From positions 62,756,442 through 62,820,441 of the forward strand of contig CM055094.1 of assembly GCA_029204225.1 (NCBI GenBank): a DNA stretch of 64,000 nucleotides. The letters run 5' to 3'. Shown here piece after piece: positions 1-11,380 of the stretch. The DNA comes from Diphasiastrum complanatum (taxonomy: Eukaryota > Streptophyta > Lycopodiopsida > Lycopodiales > Lycopodiaceae). Numbering within the stretch: position 1 is the stretch's first letter; every line of letters starts with the position of its first letter. The position numbers were made by a program, and so were the translations under genes. The notes beneath the pieces were generated by a model. That model was not told where the DNA came from and did not search any database. It was given only the letters and a program-made list of their open reading frames with translations.

Positions 1-1692
1 AATGATAAGCAGACCCCATAAAAAGCTGTACATCCAATATACACATAAGCTCTTTCCAGAACAATGATGTAAACTTACTATCCCGATCAGAAAGGATAGT
101 ACGAGGAAACCCATGTAGGCGAAATATCTCTGAAAGGAACAAGCGTACACACTGCTCTGCTGTGATAGTACTGCGGACGGGTATGAAATGTGCCTGTTTC
201 GAGAACCTGTCAACTACCACCATACATGAATCGTGACCAAGAAGGGTGCGGGGAAGGCCAATGATGAAGTCCATAGAAATATCAGTCCACTGGCGGTGAG
301 GAATAGGCCAACTCTGAAGCAAACCAGCGGACTTAGCACGGGAGTACTTGTTACGTAAGCTGAAAGGACAGGTACGAATAAGTACAACAAGCTCTTTCCT
401 AAGGGATGGCCAATAGAAATGATCCTTAAGACGAGCATAAGACTTCTGAAAACCAAAATGACCCCCAACTGGGGACGAATGAGCATCCGACAACAACTGA
501 GAACGGATACCCAAAGAACTAGGAATACAAAGAGAACCATAATGATAAAGACGATGGTCAACAATGGAATAAGCCTGATGAGGTGAAGACGACACAGGTG
601 GAGCAGAACTATAAACATCACGAAAATCAAAACATGTAAGATAAGCAGATGGAAGATCATCAAACCAGGAAGGGATCGTGGCAACAAGGGTATTCAATAA
701 AGCAGGAAGTCTAGACAATGCGTCAGCAGCAGTGTTAGCACGACCAGGACGATACAAAATAGAAAAATCAAAAGATTGTAAAAACTGCAACCAACGAAAC
801 TGACGATCACTAAGATCACGCTGGGAGAAGAGATAACGTAAGGACTGATGATCAGTAACGATATCAAAAGGAACACGGTACAGGTAATGGCGCCACTTCT
901 TAAGAGCATAGATAATGGCAAGAAGCTCTTTCTCATGGACAGAATAACGTTGCTCATAAGAGCGTAAACGACGCGACTCATAAGCAATAATACACTGAGA
1001 CTGACGAAGCAAGGCACCCAAACCAACATTACTAGCATCGGTCTCAACAATAAATTTCTGATCAAACTGTGGTAAACACAGGACAGAGGCCTCCACAACA
1101 GCACGACGAAGAGTGTCAAAGGCTAACTGACAATCAGAAGTCCAAACAAAAGCACTAGACCTCTTCAGAAGGGCATGAAGAGGGGCAGCCACAGTGGCAA
1201 AGTGAGGAACAGGACGACGAAGGTGAGTAGCGAGACCAAGAAACATACGAACATGGTGGACATCTGTGGGAACAGGCCAATCATCGATTGCCCGAACCTT
1301 ATGAGGGTCCAAACGAATACGACCATCACAAATGAGAAATCCTAAAAACTCAATCTCAACAACAGCAAAGGAACACTTAGAAAGTTTAGCAAACAACTGG
1401 TGATGAACAAGCAATTGAAAAACAGATGAAAGATGTAACACATGTTCATCAAGAGTCTTACTAAAAACAAGAATATCATCAAAATAAACTAAAACACAAC
1501 GACCAAGGAGAGGACGCATGATGTTATTCATCACATTCTGGAACGTAGGTGGACCATTAGTAACACCAAAAGGAAGAACACGAAACTCATACAAACCAAG
1601 ATGGGTACGAAACGCAGGCTTCTGTTCGTCCGAAGGATGCATCCTAATCTGGTGATAGCCGGAACGTAAGTCTATCTTAGAGAAAACATGAG
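1..1692 (-). mobile_element. Ty3/gypsy family B pol remnant (RT, RNase H, integrase)
   Basis: On the minus strand one frame with no stop that I found runs off the left edge. It enters inside reverse transcriptase at FSKIDLRSGYHQIRM (about 1690-1635) and holds the polymerase motif YFDDIL (about 1490-1471). RNase H follows (TDASNVGLGALL, VHEKELLAI, then DALSRLP near 715). The integrase has the HHCC region (SSPVGGHFGF near 470) and two of the three catalytic Asp (MDFIIGLP near 255, LSDRDSKF near 90). The last Glu would lie beyond base 1. It closely matches the element at 41203-47293. One zinc-finger Cys is Ser (CPFSLRN instead of CPFCLRN). The 5' part of pol is cut off abruptly at 1692. Confidence 0.9.
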
Positions 1693-2381
1693 AGATCAAA
1701 GAGATGAAGTTAGTTGTCACGTATAGATTCGTTCCTATGAGAGCCATAGTATAGATCAGATTTCAGCATGAATGGAAGATCCAAATCTAACTCTAACATC
1801 CATTAACCCTAAGCATTAACACTACATCCACTATCACTAGATCCACAACAAAGATAGTTTAATCTTTCTCTCTCTCCCTTTCTCTCTCATAAAAAGTATA
1901 ATAACATGCAATCCCAATAACAATCAGATCCAACAATTAGCAAAATCCAAATAAAGCATGAGAGACGGAGGAAAGAAGAAGAGCAAGGACATTCCACATC
2001 CACTTCACAAGGGAACCAATCTGCTTGTATTGAAGAAAAGATGGAACATGTGTAGGAACTCGAGTTGGTCTCTTTTTATAATAGAGAGGAGGACCCTGGC
2101 CTCTGAATTCTATTGCTCCATTTCTGCCTCCCTAATTATTCAAATTAAAAAAAGAGTGAGAACCATTCAAACTGGAGAGAAACCCAACTTTATTCACTAA
2201 TTGACATTTAGGCCCTGCAACATTAAATGTCCCACAAAAAGGCCTAAAGTCCTTTTATTGACTTTCTAATTAATCAAATAACTATGTGATCATCGAGTTG
2301 AGCTTACACACACAAGGTGCCAAATCCCTCTCACTTATTAAGTAGGTTAGAGTTGCCTCGGGATCCGCAAAACCTCCAACA
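1693..2381 (-). mobile_element. Truncated LTR of the T1 gypsy family
   Basis: On the minus strand this begins TGTTGGAGG at 2381 and follows the LTR at 50927-51753 through the same landmarks: TTTGGCACC, CACATAGTTATTTGATTA, AATAAAAGGACTTTAGGCC and the run just before the 3' end. The last roughly 60 bases, including the CCCCACAACA terminus, are missing. At 1692/1693 it joins gypsy RT directly. No PBS, gag or partner LTR is attached, so it is a solo or rearranged LTR. Confidence 0.75.
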
Positions 2382-2694
2382 AAATTTGAAGAGTGTCATA
2401 TTTTTTGCATTCTTCGGGATAAATATCACATTTCTGAAAGTGCCCGAAATGGTCTGAAATCTTGAGTGAACACTGTGTCGCATTTTTCGCAAAATCCTTT
2501 GTACTCATAATGACACGAAAGTGAAGTAGAAGTCTTTGTCGATTTTTTTGTCGTTTTTGGCTGTTGAAATTTGCGAGTAAAAATGCAGACTATTGCGATA
2601 AACAGCTCGAAAATGTAGACTTCTTTGAGAGAGTAATTTATTTAGAAAGAAGGAGGGCAGTCTGGATGAGTAGGAGAAAGATTAAACTCCAACA
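2382..2694 (-). mobile_element. Ty1/copia 3' LTR, partial
   Basis: The minus strand starts TGTTGGAGTTTAATC immediately after a polypurine tract (GAAGGGGGAG, about 2704-2695) that follows a copia RNase H end. These are the expected features of a copia 3' LTR. It stops where the T1-type LTR begins at 2381, so either that LTR inserted here or the end was lost. Confidence 0.6.
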
Positions 2695-2965
2695 CTCCCC
2701 CTTCAGCTTACTAGTACAAATCTGAATTACAATTGAGATTTATCATATCTACTAAAGCATAATGTTTATCTCTTGACAGTGGCTTTGTCAAAATATCAGC
2801 CAACATATTGTTTGCATGATAGTAACTTAGTACAACATCTTTATTTTGAATATTCTCTTTAAGAAAATGGAACTAAACTTCTATGTGTTTAGTTCTAGTA
2901 TGAGTACGTGGGTTCAGAGATAGGGCAATGCAACTCTGATTGTCACACTAGAGTATTGTTGGACC
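2695..2965 (-). pseudogene. Ty1/copia RNase H C-terminal remnant
   Basis: The minus-strand translation contains the end of a copia RNase H: a CDNQSCIALS-like segment, then RTKHIEV, one stop, FHFLKENIQ, and NNMLADILTKPL before the polypurine tract. This is the usual order at the copia pol terminus. The stop in place of the residue after RTKHIEV shows decay. Its 5' side is fused to gypsy gag near 2966, so the rest of the element is gone. Confidence 0.75.
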
Positions 2966-3328
2966 GATCTATGAAAATTGTAGATCTGGAGCTAGATGTC
3001 GTGGAAAATGTGACTCGGGAGCTGTATGACGTGGAAAACCGGGTGGTGGGTTAGGTGGAAAATGAGGCCCACCGCCAAAGGAAGTAGACAAGGATGGAAG
3101 TCCAAATGGAGACCCAAATGATGAATGAACAGGGGCTTTGCCAGGTCCATGTGGCTGTAAGGAATCAATCTGTGACTGCATAGTGGCAAAGCCGGTCTGT
3201 AGAGTGGTAAAACCGGTCATCATTTGGTCGAAACGACTACTGAGGAGAGTAAGAGAGTCACGCATATCAGCAAATTGTTCATCTAAAGGTCCGGAATGAC
3301 TCGCAGGTGTAGTGGGTGAGCTAGCCAT
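2966..3328 (-). pseudogene. gag N-terminal fragment, gypsy family B
   Basis: The frame starts at ATG 3328 with MASSPTTPAS and reads through LDEQFADMRDSL, then [33 protein letters not shown], split here as separate segments of one frame. The same [20 protein letters not shown] segment occurs in gag of the element at 42330. It is a Gly/Pro-rich Gag N-terminus without the capsid-like core or zinc knuckle. The frame ends at a stop just before the copia junction at about 2966. It belongs with the leader and LTR immediately 5' (3329-4859). Confidence 0.7.
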
Positions 3329-4408
3329 GAGGAAGAAAAAGTAAGCGAGAAAAGAAATGTGCTAAACAATTGGACGAACTGAAGGAGAGGACATAAGTCG
3401 TCACAACAGGCACGCCAATGAAAAGACACAATAGAACTCGCGATGTAAGATGAACGGAAAGGACAACTAAGTAAGAAATACCTCGTAACCGCAACCGGAA
3501 GTGAGCTGAAAAATAGCGGCGATATGTCGAGGTACCGGGCAGCCTCCAAAAAAGATGCTAAGGGCCCGACAACGTGGAGTAAACGGTGGGTAAAAGTATG
3601 GGAAACAATAATGGACTATGGGGCTGGAAAGGGAGCAGCCAAGGAAAGGAAGTGATAACAAAAAGGAGGTATGGGCAGCGAGGAAACAAGGCTGAAAAAT
3701 CAGAGATCGCCCTTCAAGGGTAAAAAAAAAGTTTGCGATAAAGACGGGGAGCAATCCCGATGCGCGATGAAGTTGGGTGGGAGTGGCTTTCTAAGCATCT
3801 AGGCGTGTTTGTGTTGTCCGGGGTAGCGTTGCGAACACAGACAACAGTGTAGGAGGGTGAGCTGAAATTGAGGCGGATGTAGGGCGCCAGCTATGGTGGA
3901 GTGTGGGCGTCCAATAGAGGTAGTAAACGGCAAAAAAAAAAATTGGATCAAAAAGATGGGTTGGTAGGGCGCTAGGAGTGGCTGATGGAAGGTGGCGAAT
4001 AGGGGCAGCAAAAAGCGAAAATTTTCAGCAAAAGGAAAGAGCAGTAGGGCGCTGGTCAGCAAGCATGAGGGCGCCCAATAGGGCAGCAAATATGAGGCAG
4101 TAGGGCGCCCAAAATAGGGGAGGAAAAAGGCTGAAAATGCAGCAGTAGGCAGCCACCAAGAGGGCGTCAGAAATGGGCAGCAAAAGGCTGAAAATGCAGC
4201 AGTAGGCAGCCAGCAAGAGGGCGCTAGAAATGGGCAGCAAGTGGGCGCCTGTCCTCCTCCGATCCGTCGTGAAAATCTGCAAGACAAGTGTGGAGAAATG
4301 CTGAAGATCAGGCTGAAAAAATGGTGAAGATCCAAGCTGAAGATGGGCGCCCTCCTGTGAGAGAAAAATCTGCTCAATGGAGATGCTCAGGAAAGTGCTC
4401 TAATACCA
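3329..4408 (-). other. Leader and primer-binding site of gypsy family B copy
   Basis: Untranslated leader read on the minus strand. The PBS is at 4408-4396 (TGGTATTAGAGCA, one base from the initiator-Met tRNA complement) directly abutting the LTR. The leader is rich in dispersed repeats such as CAGCAG, GGGCGCC and GCTGAAAATGCAGC; two copies of the last lie near 4130 and 4190. ACAGGAGGGCGCCC is at 4358-4345. Several apparent ORFs here are compositional. Confidence 0.65.
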
Positions 4409-4859
4409 AGTTATGAACGTAGCCACGGCTGATCTAGATTTAGTCTATGAAAGCATCACATAAGCAAGACTTAACCCTAGAAAGCAGGAGAGAGAAAGCT
4501 TAAAGAGACTAAAGAAGGAGAACATATCATAAGCCAAGTAACACATGACACAGAATCCCTACTTATAGCCAAGAGGAAGCCCTAAAAGGAAGCTTCCAGT
4601 GGCTAGGGCCAAACTGAGAGGGAAAATAGTGCGCCCTCCAAAAAGGCCCCCACTCTCAGTAATATGACCAAATAACCAATATAGTGAATCATAGGGCCCA
4701 AAGCCAATAATATGGTCTAAATGTCAATAATAGGGCCCAAGGCCAACCATATAGTCTAATTGTCAAATAATGAATAAAAAAGGGCCCAAAGCCTGCTTAT
4801 GCATAAAGTAAAGTAAATGTAAATGGACATGGCGAATGTAATGAGCCGAGTCCATAACT
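4409..4859 (-). mobile_element. 5' LTR, gypsy family B (AGTTA...TAACT termini)
   Basis: A 451-bp LTR that on the minus strand starts AGTTATGGACTCGGCTC and ends CATAACT, followed at once by the PBS. It matches the two LTRs of 41203-47293 throughout (GCCTTTTTGGAGGGCGCAC, CTTCCTTTTAGGGCTTCC, CTTATAAGTAGGGA-like block). It sits exactly at the 3'-terminal hairpin of the LINE at 4860-6500, so it inserted into that LINE. Confidence 0.85.
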
Positions 4860-6500
4860 GGTGCCCAAGGGCACATAAGACAAGAAATAAGTACACATAT
4901 CTCATAGGATCACTGTCCATGTCAGACAACATAAAAAAAAAAACACTAGTCTAAGTGGAAAAAGCAATATAGAATCTCTCTAGCTAGTCAGAAGACGCAT
5001 CGAACATAGAATCATAAAAAGCATTCAAGAGCTTAACCTCCAGCTCTGAAGAGGGTACAAGTGCTAGAGCTTAACCGCCTGCTCTGTTGAGGAAAGTAAA
5101 AGGAAGAATAAAATATCAATCTCGGAAAAAACGTCTGATACCCATAGAAGCTGTGATCTGTGGTCGAGGAGCTCTGGTAGCTCTGGAAGCTCATGTTGAT
5201 CTGGCAGGAGGTGGTGGCTGAGCACGCTCGGCCTTCGCCCTCATCGAGATGACTGTCTCATCATCTGATAGGTCGTCGCGCTCCCGCTTTTGAAAGAAGC
5301 TAGTAATAAGATGCTGGCCAGAATCAGTATTACTCTCCAAAGGTATCAAAGAGGCTCTCAACATAAGCATCTCTCATAGTAAAAGGCCGACACATCTAGG
5401 ATCCTGATACTCCAAAAAGGTACTGAGGGTAGTGGGGGTGTCCCGATACAAACAATAATATCGGCCACATATCTCATAGTATGCAGGGCATGTGAAGATA
5501 AAATGGAACTCATCCTCCACTACACCCAATGTGCATACCTGGTATATCCAATGCTCTCTCAAAATGCCTGAATATCTGCCTATCTCGATAGCAAGCTGAT
5601 GCGAAGAGACTCTTAACTGTCCCAATCTGTAACTTTGTCATGATCATGACGATCCCATACTATGTGACAATATCTACAATACAGCTGCTGTCTGATAAAT
5701 GCATGAGTTCCCTATGGGAGATCCAGCATCGAGAAGCCCCATGACTGAAAGACAGCCACCACATCACCGTACCAAGAAGATCTAGCTGCTGTCCAGCTAT
5801 AGCCTGAGAAGAAGTAAGTGCTGCCATCACGTATCTGTGAGTATCCATGGTCTCAAGTCGATGTAGAAAGGTAACAATCTGAAACAAAGCCTCTACCACC
5901 ATGGGGAGTGAGGCGAACTCAGCTAAAAGAATCTCACGAGGAACTGATGGCTTCACACGAATCATCCTTCCTAACATGGTGATCTGCAGGCGAGTGATGT
6001 ATCTCCAAGTACCCTGAGATATCCCTGGGCACCAAACCTCCGCCGAGTGCATAGCCACTGGTGAGACCACTATAGAGAAAAGGTGGTCTCTAGAAGCAGG
6101 ATCATGAATATGGTAAGTAGTACACTCTCTCCATATGTACCAAGACAGCATGCCCCTTATGCAGGCGAGATAGAGCAGTAGAGCGAAAAGTGAGTAAGGG
6201 ACCGGTGAATACTACACCTAGATAAGTGTATGAGGTAACAATCTCTAGCTATTGTCCATCATAATCAAATGTGTCATCTCTCATATGCTGCTGGTTAGAG
6301 TTAAACACCATTACCTTGGTCTTAGCAATATTCACCGACAAGCCCCACACTAAGCAAAAACCATAGAGAGCATCAAGATGTTGTTGCAATCCAGAGGCTG
6401 TAGAGGATAGCAATGCCACATCATCCGCATAAAGTAGGACATGAATAATAACATCAGCAAGTGGACATCCATCACCACCCTCCTCCTTGATGAGAGAATA
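4860..6500 (-). mobile_element. LINE (non-LTR retrotransposon) copy L-a, 5'-truncated
   Basis: Read on the minus strand from 6500. It opens in the reverse transcriptase with GCPLADV, then YADDVALLSS (polymerase active-site box, about 6435-6405) and the conserved SVNIAKTKVMVF segment. The post-RT domain follows (AEVWCPGISQGTW, about 6030; RVKPSVPREILLAEF, about 5930). Near 5620-5460 is the C-terminal Cys/His region (LRVSSHQLAIEIGRY, FHFIFTCPAYYE), where the first Cys seen in sister copies is lost (IYQVC). Stops and frameshifts interrupt it. The 3' end is the hairpin GTGCCC..GGGCAC at 4861-4874, cut by the LTR. LINE L-b is nested in its RT at 6500. Confidence 0.85.
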
Positions 6501-7567
6501 GAATAGAATAGAATATATTAATGTCTATCGGGTGCCCTTGGGCACATAAGACAAAGAAAAAGTACATCAGAAAGGAGCACTGTCCATGTCGGACTTATTT
6601 CTATCAGCTATAACTAAAATCAAAAATAAACTTAAAATAAAACCAAAGCTTAACCTCCAGCTATGGTGAGGGTACAAAAACAGTAGCTTAACCACCAGCT
6701 ACGCGGAGGAATAAAACTCACTAATTGAAAGAGAAAAACTGTGGATCTGGTGTGAGGCACATGGTGGCCTCTGATGACGAACTCTGAATGGTCGAGGAAG
6801 ACGCTGGAGCTTCTGTCGGCGAGCTGGAATGTCAATCTCACTATCAGAAGTATCCTCCCTACCTCTTTTCTGAAAGAAAAGTGTAATATGTGGCTGGATG
6901 TGGTCCACATCCTGATCAACTGACAGAAGAGAGGATCTGAACGAGAACATCTCTCGCAATAGCAAAACAACACATCTCGCATCCGGATAAGTAAAGAAGG
7001 AACCAAGCGTGAGCGGAGTGTCCCGATAGAGACAATGGTATCTGCCTCTCATCTCATAGTAAGTTGGACAGATGAAAATGAAGTGAAACTCATCCTCAAC
7101 CTCCTGTAGTGTACAGCACTGACAGATCCGTAATGGTCGTGGTGTGTCTGTGTATCTACCTGTCTCAATAGTGAGCTGATGAGAAGAGACCCGTAGCTGA
7201 CCAATACGGTAGCGTAGGCCAAAACGACAGCGCATGAAAGAGATAACTCGGTCTGACCGGAAGACCTGAAGTCTCAAGGTGAAGAAAGTGAGTGTGGTAG
7301 AACTGAAGCTTAACCCATGATGGATCCAGGTGAGACCAAATAGTGTGTATGTATGCTTTGTAGATCTGTCGGCGAATGAAAGCATGAGTCCCATTTGGGA
7401 GGTCAGACATAGATAATCCCCATCTATGTAGAAAGTCCGAAGCATACTGAAACCATGAGGACTTAGCCCTCTGCCTGGCCAAAGTGCGAGAAGATGTATA
7501 AGCCGCTACCACGTATCTGGAAGCATCAAGCTCTGAGACTCTGTGAATGAAAGTGATGGTCCTGGGT
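6501..7567 (-). mobile_element. LINE copy L-b, nested in L-a
   Basis: A second copy of the same LINE family. The frame 7445-6699 encodes the ORF2 C-terminus with GQLRVSSHQLTIETGRY, then ICQCCTLQEVEDEFHFIFICP, an intact C-x2-C...H-x4-C motif, and a basic tail. The 3' UTR ends in the hairpin at 6532-6545, then ACATTAATA, then a tail of about four TATTC units (6501-6520) instead of poly(A). L-a RT sequence resumes directly beyond the tail, which shows L-b inserted into L-a. Upstream, its ORF2 5' part and RT are missing. Confidence 0.85.
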
Positions 7568-8157
7568 GCCCGGGATCCCCCCGATTTCCTCGCTTGCCAT
7601 TGTGTGTGTTAGGTCTTCATCCATAAAAATAAAAGTACCTTTGAGCTTAGCTCAAAGGCATAAAGCAGCATTGCGTTGTTCAATGGAACGAAACTTTAAG
7701 AATAAGACTTTATCATCAAATTTGCTCCTCCAAGCAGTGTCAAAACCTTCAATAGTATGTGCAAGCTTAGATACAAGAAGGTCTTTCGCTTCATCAAGGG
7801 CCTTGTTTCCATTAGGAATACCCCTAACTCGTATATTGAGAGCCTTATTGGCTCTTCGCTCTAGTTCTGTAAAAACATTTTCGAAGGAAAAATTCATTAA
7901 CGAAGGCTGAACTTGGTTAGAAGAATTACCATCTTGCTTAAGAACCGAAGCCCATGTACAAGTTTCTTCCACTTCTTTTGACAACGATGAGATTTCACTT
8001 TCCACCTCTTGCTGCGAATGAAGATCCTGCATCCCTTTCGTTTTCATCATGTCGATAGTGCTTTGTAAATCCTTATTCTGAAGATCGACTTTGATAAGTT
8101 CTTCATGAAGTGTCTGATTCTGTAGCTGCAATTTCTCGATAAATTGAAACACTTCTT
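7568..8157 (-). pseudogene. LINE ORF1 (RNA-binding protein) remnant
   Basis: The minus-strand frame 8152-7652 starts MFQFIEKLQLQNQTL. It has a coiled-coil-like N-terminal half (LQLQNQTLHEELIKVDLQNK, SEISSLSKEVEE), then NIRVRGIPNGNKALDE and KVLFLKFRSIEQRNAALCL, a stop, and KLKGTFIFMDEDLT in the same direction. NxRVRGIP and the (I/F)xxDEDLT block are what L1-type ORF1 proteins show. A related copy lies at 25722-26459. It is joined near 7568 directly to the ORF2 C-terminus of L-b, so either one LINE lost most of ORF2 or two relics abut. Confidence 0.65.
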
Positions 8158-8159
8158 TG

Positions 8160-8640
8160 AACTAATATTGTAAGTAGCTGTGAAGAGAATCAAAGTCAGC
8201 TAAGTTGCTAGGTTGCAGTTGCTTTGCAGAGATACAATAGGCATCTACCGAAGATAAAATCGGGATCGGTGCAACACTGGCCTGCCATGGAAGATGAGGT
8301 GAAAGCTGTCCGACCAGGTCTGTTACAGAAGAAGAAGGAGAGCCAGCGAGCCAGGTCAGAGGAGCAGATGATTGGCAAGTAGGAGAGGCCATAGCAAGGT
8401 GCGAACAGGTCCCTGAGCAGACCTGAACGGAACTGAGCGGACAGACAGGACAGGTCAAGAGTACCTGAGCTGAGCGGACAGACTAGAGTGGCAGACCAGA
8501 GCGGAAGGACAGGTCCGGGGGGACCTGAGCGGACAAGGTAGGATAGGACCTGAGCGGGGGCAGGTGCAGCAGTGGTAGGGCGGATAGGTGCAGCCTGAGC
8601 ATGAAACTTTTCACTAATGCATCCATCATATGCATCAACT
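8160..8640 (-). other. Recombined 3' tail with CTGAGCGGACAG-type repeats
   Basis: After the copia segment ending near YDGCISEKFHAQ, the sequence becomes a GC-rich patchwork with repeated CCTGAGCGGAC / GAGCGGACAG / CAGGTC units between about 8400 and 8580. The long frame through it (down to 8208) is only an extension of the copia frame. I do not recognise a domain. It occupies the place where copia RT, RNase H, PPT and 3' LTR should be. Confidence 0.4.
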
Positions 8641-9960
8641 TGCGGTGACTTGAAAAATAAAGATTTTTTCAACATCTGCTCAATGTATCGTTGTTGAGAG
8701 ATGAAGATTCCAGCCCCATGTGGAAGATCAACAAGAATCCAAGTGTGGTTCTTCATGAGTGAGTTATACTCCTCTTGCATCGCATCCTCCCAACATTTTA
8801 CTCCTCTGACCTGCTCATAAAAAACAGGTTCTACTGCACCATCCTCAATAGAAATAAGAGCAAAATCAAAAAAATCAGCAAATTCTACTGATTTAGTAGA
8901 GGCACGAGTCTTCCCTTCATAGAAATGATCCACTTTGCTGTCCTGCAAAGTCTGCAACAACCATTTAGGGACTGGTTTGGGCTGTCCAACAGCCTTACCT
9001 TTGTCAACACTTTGCTGTCCAAAGTGTTCCGAACTTGGACCTTGTTGTCCAATGTCTTCAACAGGCTGCTCTTCACCATAAATAGGTTCTTCTTGATGGA
9101 CTATGGGCTGCAAAATTGAAAGAGTAGTGGGCTGTCCACTAAAAGTTGATGGCAGCCCCTTCTCTTCATGATTAGATGGCAAAACCAAATCTGGAAATAT
9201 TTCAACATATGCATCATGGGGGAAGTCCCCTTTCATGACATGAGTGGGCGCAACATCATAGGAGGTCTTTTCATCAAAATGAACATCACGACTTACTATG
9301 ATTTTATTAGTATCCATATTAAACAACCTATAGCCCTTGCTTTCGCTACTATAGCCAACAAATATGCATTTAACTCCTTTATCATCAAGCTTGGTTCTTA
9401 GCTTATTGGGAATGAAAGCATAAGCCGTGCAACCAAAGATGCGTAAGTGAGAAACAGTAGGCTTCTTACCATACCAAACTTCATAAGGAGTCAATATCTT
9501 CAAGGCTTTAGTAGGACACCGATTACTAATGTAAGCCGCCGTTATAACCGCTTCAGCCCAAAACTTGTGAGGCCTAGGCCCTTTGCCTTGAGCATGCATC
9601 GAGCCATCTCCATAATAGTGCGATTCTTTCTTTCGGCAACACCATTTTGTTGAGGTGTGTAAGGGGTTTTCAATTGATGATGGATACCTTTGCTTTGAAG
9701 ATAAGTACCGAACGTATTCTTTATATATTCCCCTCCTCGGTCAGTACGTAAGAGTTTCAAAGAGTGCCCAAACTGGTTTTCTATCATTGCTAGAAAATCC
9801 TTAAAGCGTTGAAAAACTTCGGATTTTGCCTTCATAGGATAAATCCATGTAAATCTTGAAAGGTCATCAATAAAAGTAACAAAGTACTTACACCTTCCAA
9901 TGGATTCGGTCCTCATTGGACCACATACATCACTATGAACCAAATCAAATTTGCCATCAA
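8640..9960 (-). pseudogene. copia integrase with start of RT
   Basis: Minus strand. The catalytic core has HSDVCGPM (about 9930), RTDRGGEYI (about 9745) and QQNGVAERKNRT (about 9650), giving the D, D, E triad intact. The C-terminal part follows in the next frame after a shift near 9545 (FWAEAVITAAYISNRCPTKA, then YEVWYGKKPTVSHLRIFGCTAY, the conserved copia GKKP region). After an acidic linker comes the RT opening (CWEDAMQEEYNSL, HTWILVDLPHGAG). It then jumps to ISQQRYIEQMLKK from much later in RT, so the polymerase active site is deleted. Confidence 0.85.
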
Positions 9961-10571
9961 CTCTAATAGTTCCATAATTCAGCCAACTCCAAAGAATGCG
10001 AACTTGATGCAACAAGACAAAAAGATGATGAAGCTCTTCGCTCATAGGTATCCATAAGGAACAATCCACCACGTAATGTTCCCGAAGCAATGATCATAAG
10101 AGATCTCTTTGGGTCTTTGATAAGACACTTGTCTTCTTTGAATTCCACAACCAATCCTTGGTTCATAATTGTAGAGACCGAAATGAGATTCTTTTTAATT
10201 TTTGGAACATAAAGTACATTACGAATGTACATCTCCTCACCATTGGGTAAGATAATGGGGATCACTCCAATACCTTTGATAGGATAAGAGGTGTTATCAA
10301 CACCTTGAACTTTGCTTCCATCATGCACTTTCACAAGCTTTGTGAAGACTTCTTTGTGATAAGTCATATGGCGTGTGGCACCGCTATCAATCACCCAATC
10401 AATAGATGAAAAAACAGTAACTTGTAAAGCTGAAGATGAGCTGTTTTCTGCTGAAAAACCAGCAAGATTTGAAGTGGCAGAAATCTCGTCTTTAGGAGAG
10501 CTGCGATTAATAGTGACAAAAGCATAATCATTATTGAAAAGATTATCCTCCTTTCCAAATTGTTGTTCCAA
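9961..10571 (-). pseudogene. copia protease and GAG-pre-integrase region
   Basis: The minus-strand frame carries DWVIDSGATRHMT at about 10403-10365, the DSGA aspartic protease signature of copia, then NVLYVPKIKKNLISV (flap/C-terminal protease) and the GAG-pre-integrase segment (ASGTLRGGLFLMD). The active-site Asp-Ser-Gly is intact. The frame shifts near the integrase start, where LAELWNY replaces the expected HHCC zinc region, so the N-terminal integrase finger is damaged. Confidence 0.85.
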
Positions 10572-11380
10572 AGTAATGATTGCGGTACTTGTATCGTTAC
10601 CTTTCTCTTCCTTTGCAAGCCTCTTCCTACATTCTTTGATGTGATGCCCAAACTTCTTGCAATAGCGGCACTTACCCTTCTTCTTGGAGCCTTGATCTTG
10701 AGCTTCCTTAGATATTTTATCATCTTTGGAAGTGTTGAAAGAAGGCTTCCCTTTCCACTTGCCTTTGCCTTTGCCTTTGCATTTGCAAAGAAAGCTTGAT
10801 CTTCTTGTTCACCAAAGTTGATCCTTGTTTGCTCTTCTTGAAGAAGTAAGCCAACAAGTTCGTCGAAGGAGATTTGTTGTCCCCTAAGAGAAATGCTCAA
10901 TGATGACACAAATGGAAGGTAAGAATTAGGAAGAGAGTTGAGAGTAATAGATACAAATTGTGAGTTCTCAATCACCTCATCAATACTAAGAAGCTCCTCT
11001 CGAAGATCCTTGATCTTCGTCAAGTGGTTTGTAACCAGATCACCTTCTTGCATCTTCAAGATAGAAAGTTGATTTCGAAGATATACCACTTTTGCCGTAT
11101 TCTTTACTTGAAACATTGCAATGACGGAATGTGCTTGTACATCTCGTCGATCCCACTTCTTTTGCTCATCGGAAGACACTTCCGTAGATGATGAAGTAGT
11201 TGCTCTAGATGGTGTAATAGGTGCCAAGGTAGGCGGCCTCTCTTCGTCACCATTAACTACTTTCCACAAACCTTTAGCAATTAGAAGGTTCTTTATCATG
11301 TAGCACCACAAGGAATAGTTTGTGCCATCCAGCCTATCTTCATTAAATAAAGAACCAATAGACTCTGATTCTTTAGCCAT
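10572..11380 (-). pseudogene. copia gag (UBN2-type) with zinc knuckle
   Basis: Starts at ATG 11380 (MAKESESIGSLFNEDRLDG), then YSLWCYMIKNLLIAKGLW, typical of the copia Gag N-terminus. The UBN2-like capsid region includes RNQLSILKMQEGDLVTNHL, then DELVGLLLQEEQTR. A frameshift near 10750 moves the C-terminus to another frame, where CRYCKKFGHHIKEC (about 10665-10625) forms a standard C-x2-C-x4-H-x4-C knuckle. The start is preferred over the longer upstream frame because the conserved family sequence begins here. Confidence 0.85.

Noticed and set aside
7568-7582. CCCGGGATCC string resembling a cloning polylinker (SmaI/BamHI)
   Set aside because: Only about 10 bases fit. Surrounding sequence on both sides is LINE, so a chance match at a junction is more likely than vector contamination.
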